From assembly GCA_028290385.1 (NCBI GenBank), contig JAQGJZ010000236.1, positions 1 to 12,483 of the forward strand: a stretch of DNA of 12,483 nt, in the 5' to 3' direction. The stretch's first letter is position 1. The number at the start of each line of letters is the position of its first letter. The notes below the pieces were generated by a model, which made no database searches, had not been told where the DNA came from, and saw only the letters and a list, made by a program, of their open reading frames with translations. Positions 12,176 to 12,483 of this stretch are shown here, in pieces. The position numbers and the translations under genes were made by a program. The DNA is from Enterovirga sp. GTDB taxonomy: Bacteria > Pseudomonadota > Alphaproteobacteria > Rhizobiales > Beijerinckiaceae.

Positions 12176-12483
12176 ATGATGCAGAACGAGGTTTCCGGCG
12201 CGAGCCGGCAAGGCGAAGAGCATTGGGCCGACAAGGACGGCATCCGCCTGTTTCTATGGCGCAAGCGCGGCGCGGACACGTCGAAGGGCACGATCCTGTT
12301 CGTGCATGGATCGTCGATGTCGTCGCGGCCGACCTTCGACCTGCAGGTCCCGGGCTACCCGGATGCCTCCGCGATGGACTGGTTCTCGGAACGCGGGTTC
12401 GACACCTGGTGCGTGGACATGGAAGGCTATGGCCGGTCCGACAAGCACCGCCCGATCAACTTCGACATCGCGAACGGCGCCGA
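12176..12483 (+). CDS. Alpha/beta hydrolase (3' end outside window)
   Basis: The frame opens with two adjacent ATGs (12176 and 12179) and remains open to the window end, giving 102 codons. After a polar N-terminus, strand TILFVHGSSMSSRPTFDLQV (~39-58 counting from the first Met) carries the HG oxyanion-hole motif of the alpha/beta hydrolase fold. FDTWCVDMEGYGRSDK (~77-92) is the typical strand-plus-loop that follows. The nucleophile elbow (G-x-S-x-G) and the catalytic acid and His lie beyond the window, so activity cannot be judged. The Shine-Dalgarno is weak. It lies 61 nt after the binding-protein gene on the same strand and is probably part of the same catabolic unit, for example hydrolysing an ester, amide or carbamate intermediate. 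Confidence 0.85.
   Translation, partial: MMQNEVSGASRQGEEHWADKDGIRLFLWRKRGADTSKGTILFVHGSSMSSRPTFDLQVPGYPDASAMDWFSERGFDTWCVDMEGYGRSDKHRPINFDIANGA

Noticed and set aside
11098..12291. Long minus-strand ORF of about 400 codons opposite the ABC binding-protein gene
   Set aside because: High-GC antisense shadow of a gene with a clear signal peptide, family motifs and ribosome site on the plus strand.
1..12483. CRISPR array, tRNA/rRNA genes, transposases, integrases or toxin-antitoxin pairs
   Set aside because: Looked for on both strands; no regularly spaced repeats, no recognisable RNA-gene sequences and no matching protein motifs were seen.

Overview
The window is high-GC DNA with dense, short-spaced operons and a strong G/C preference at third codon positions. 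The gene families (TRAP and NitT/TauT-type ABC transporters, LVIVD-repeat protein, GGDEF-EAL protein, acetamidase/formamidase, PuuE-like deacetylase) suggest an alphaproteobacterium, probably Hyphomicrobiales (Rhizobiales). That placement is an inference from gene content and composition; no phylogenetic marker is present. I saw no tRNA, rRNA, CRISPR array, insertion sequence or prophage gene.

Left block (1-4228, plus strand): the 3' part of a secreted LVIVD-repeat beta-propeller protein, then a complete TRAP transporter in the order DctP (solute-binding protein), DctQ (small permease), DctM (large permease), then a small hypothetical protein with a CxxC...CxxC zinc-ribbon pattern that starts 9 nt after dctM and in the same frame. 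A perfect 26-bp palindrome sits between dctP and dctQ.

Middle block (4229-6279): about 300 bp without a convincing plus-strand gene, in which the minus strand shows a short coding-like stretch, followed by a membrane-anchored GGDEF-EAL protein (cyclic-di-GMP synthesis and/or breakdown). Both catalytic domains look intact, but the inhibitory I-site arginine is replaced by serine. The gene has an odd 50-residue C-terminal tail that overlaps a possible small minus-strand ORF.

Right block (6280-12483): a divergent uptake and catabolic locus. On the minus strand, in transcription order: PuuE/NodB-type polysaccharide deacetylase-family hydrolase, acetamidase/formamidase, ABC ATPase, ABC permease (TGATG overlap with the ATPase gene), and a 3-hydroxyacyl-CoA dehydrogenase/lambda-crystallin-type dehydrogenase. 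On the plus strand, across a 162-bp shared control region: the matching NMT1/THI5-like ABC binding protein and the start of an alpha/beta hydrolase that runs off the window. Together they look like import of a small nitrogen heterocycle or amide, opening of a cyclic amide, amide hydrolysis and oxidation of a hydroxy acid. The substrate cannot be read from the sequence. No transcriptional regulator lies within the window.

A recurring theme is a strong intergenic inverted repeat in most operon gaps: after both binding-protein genes, between formamidase and ATPase, and between permease and dehydrogenase. These probably set the relative expression of operon members.
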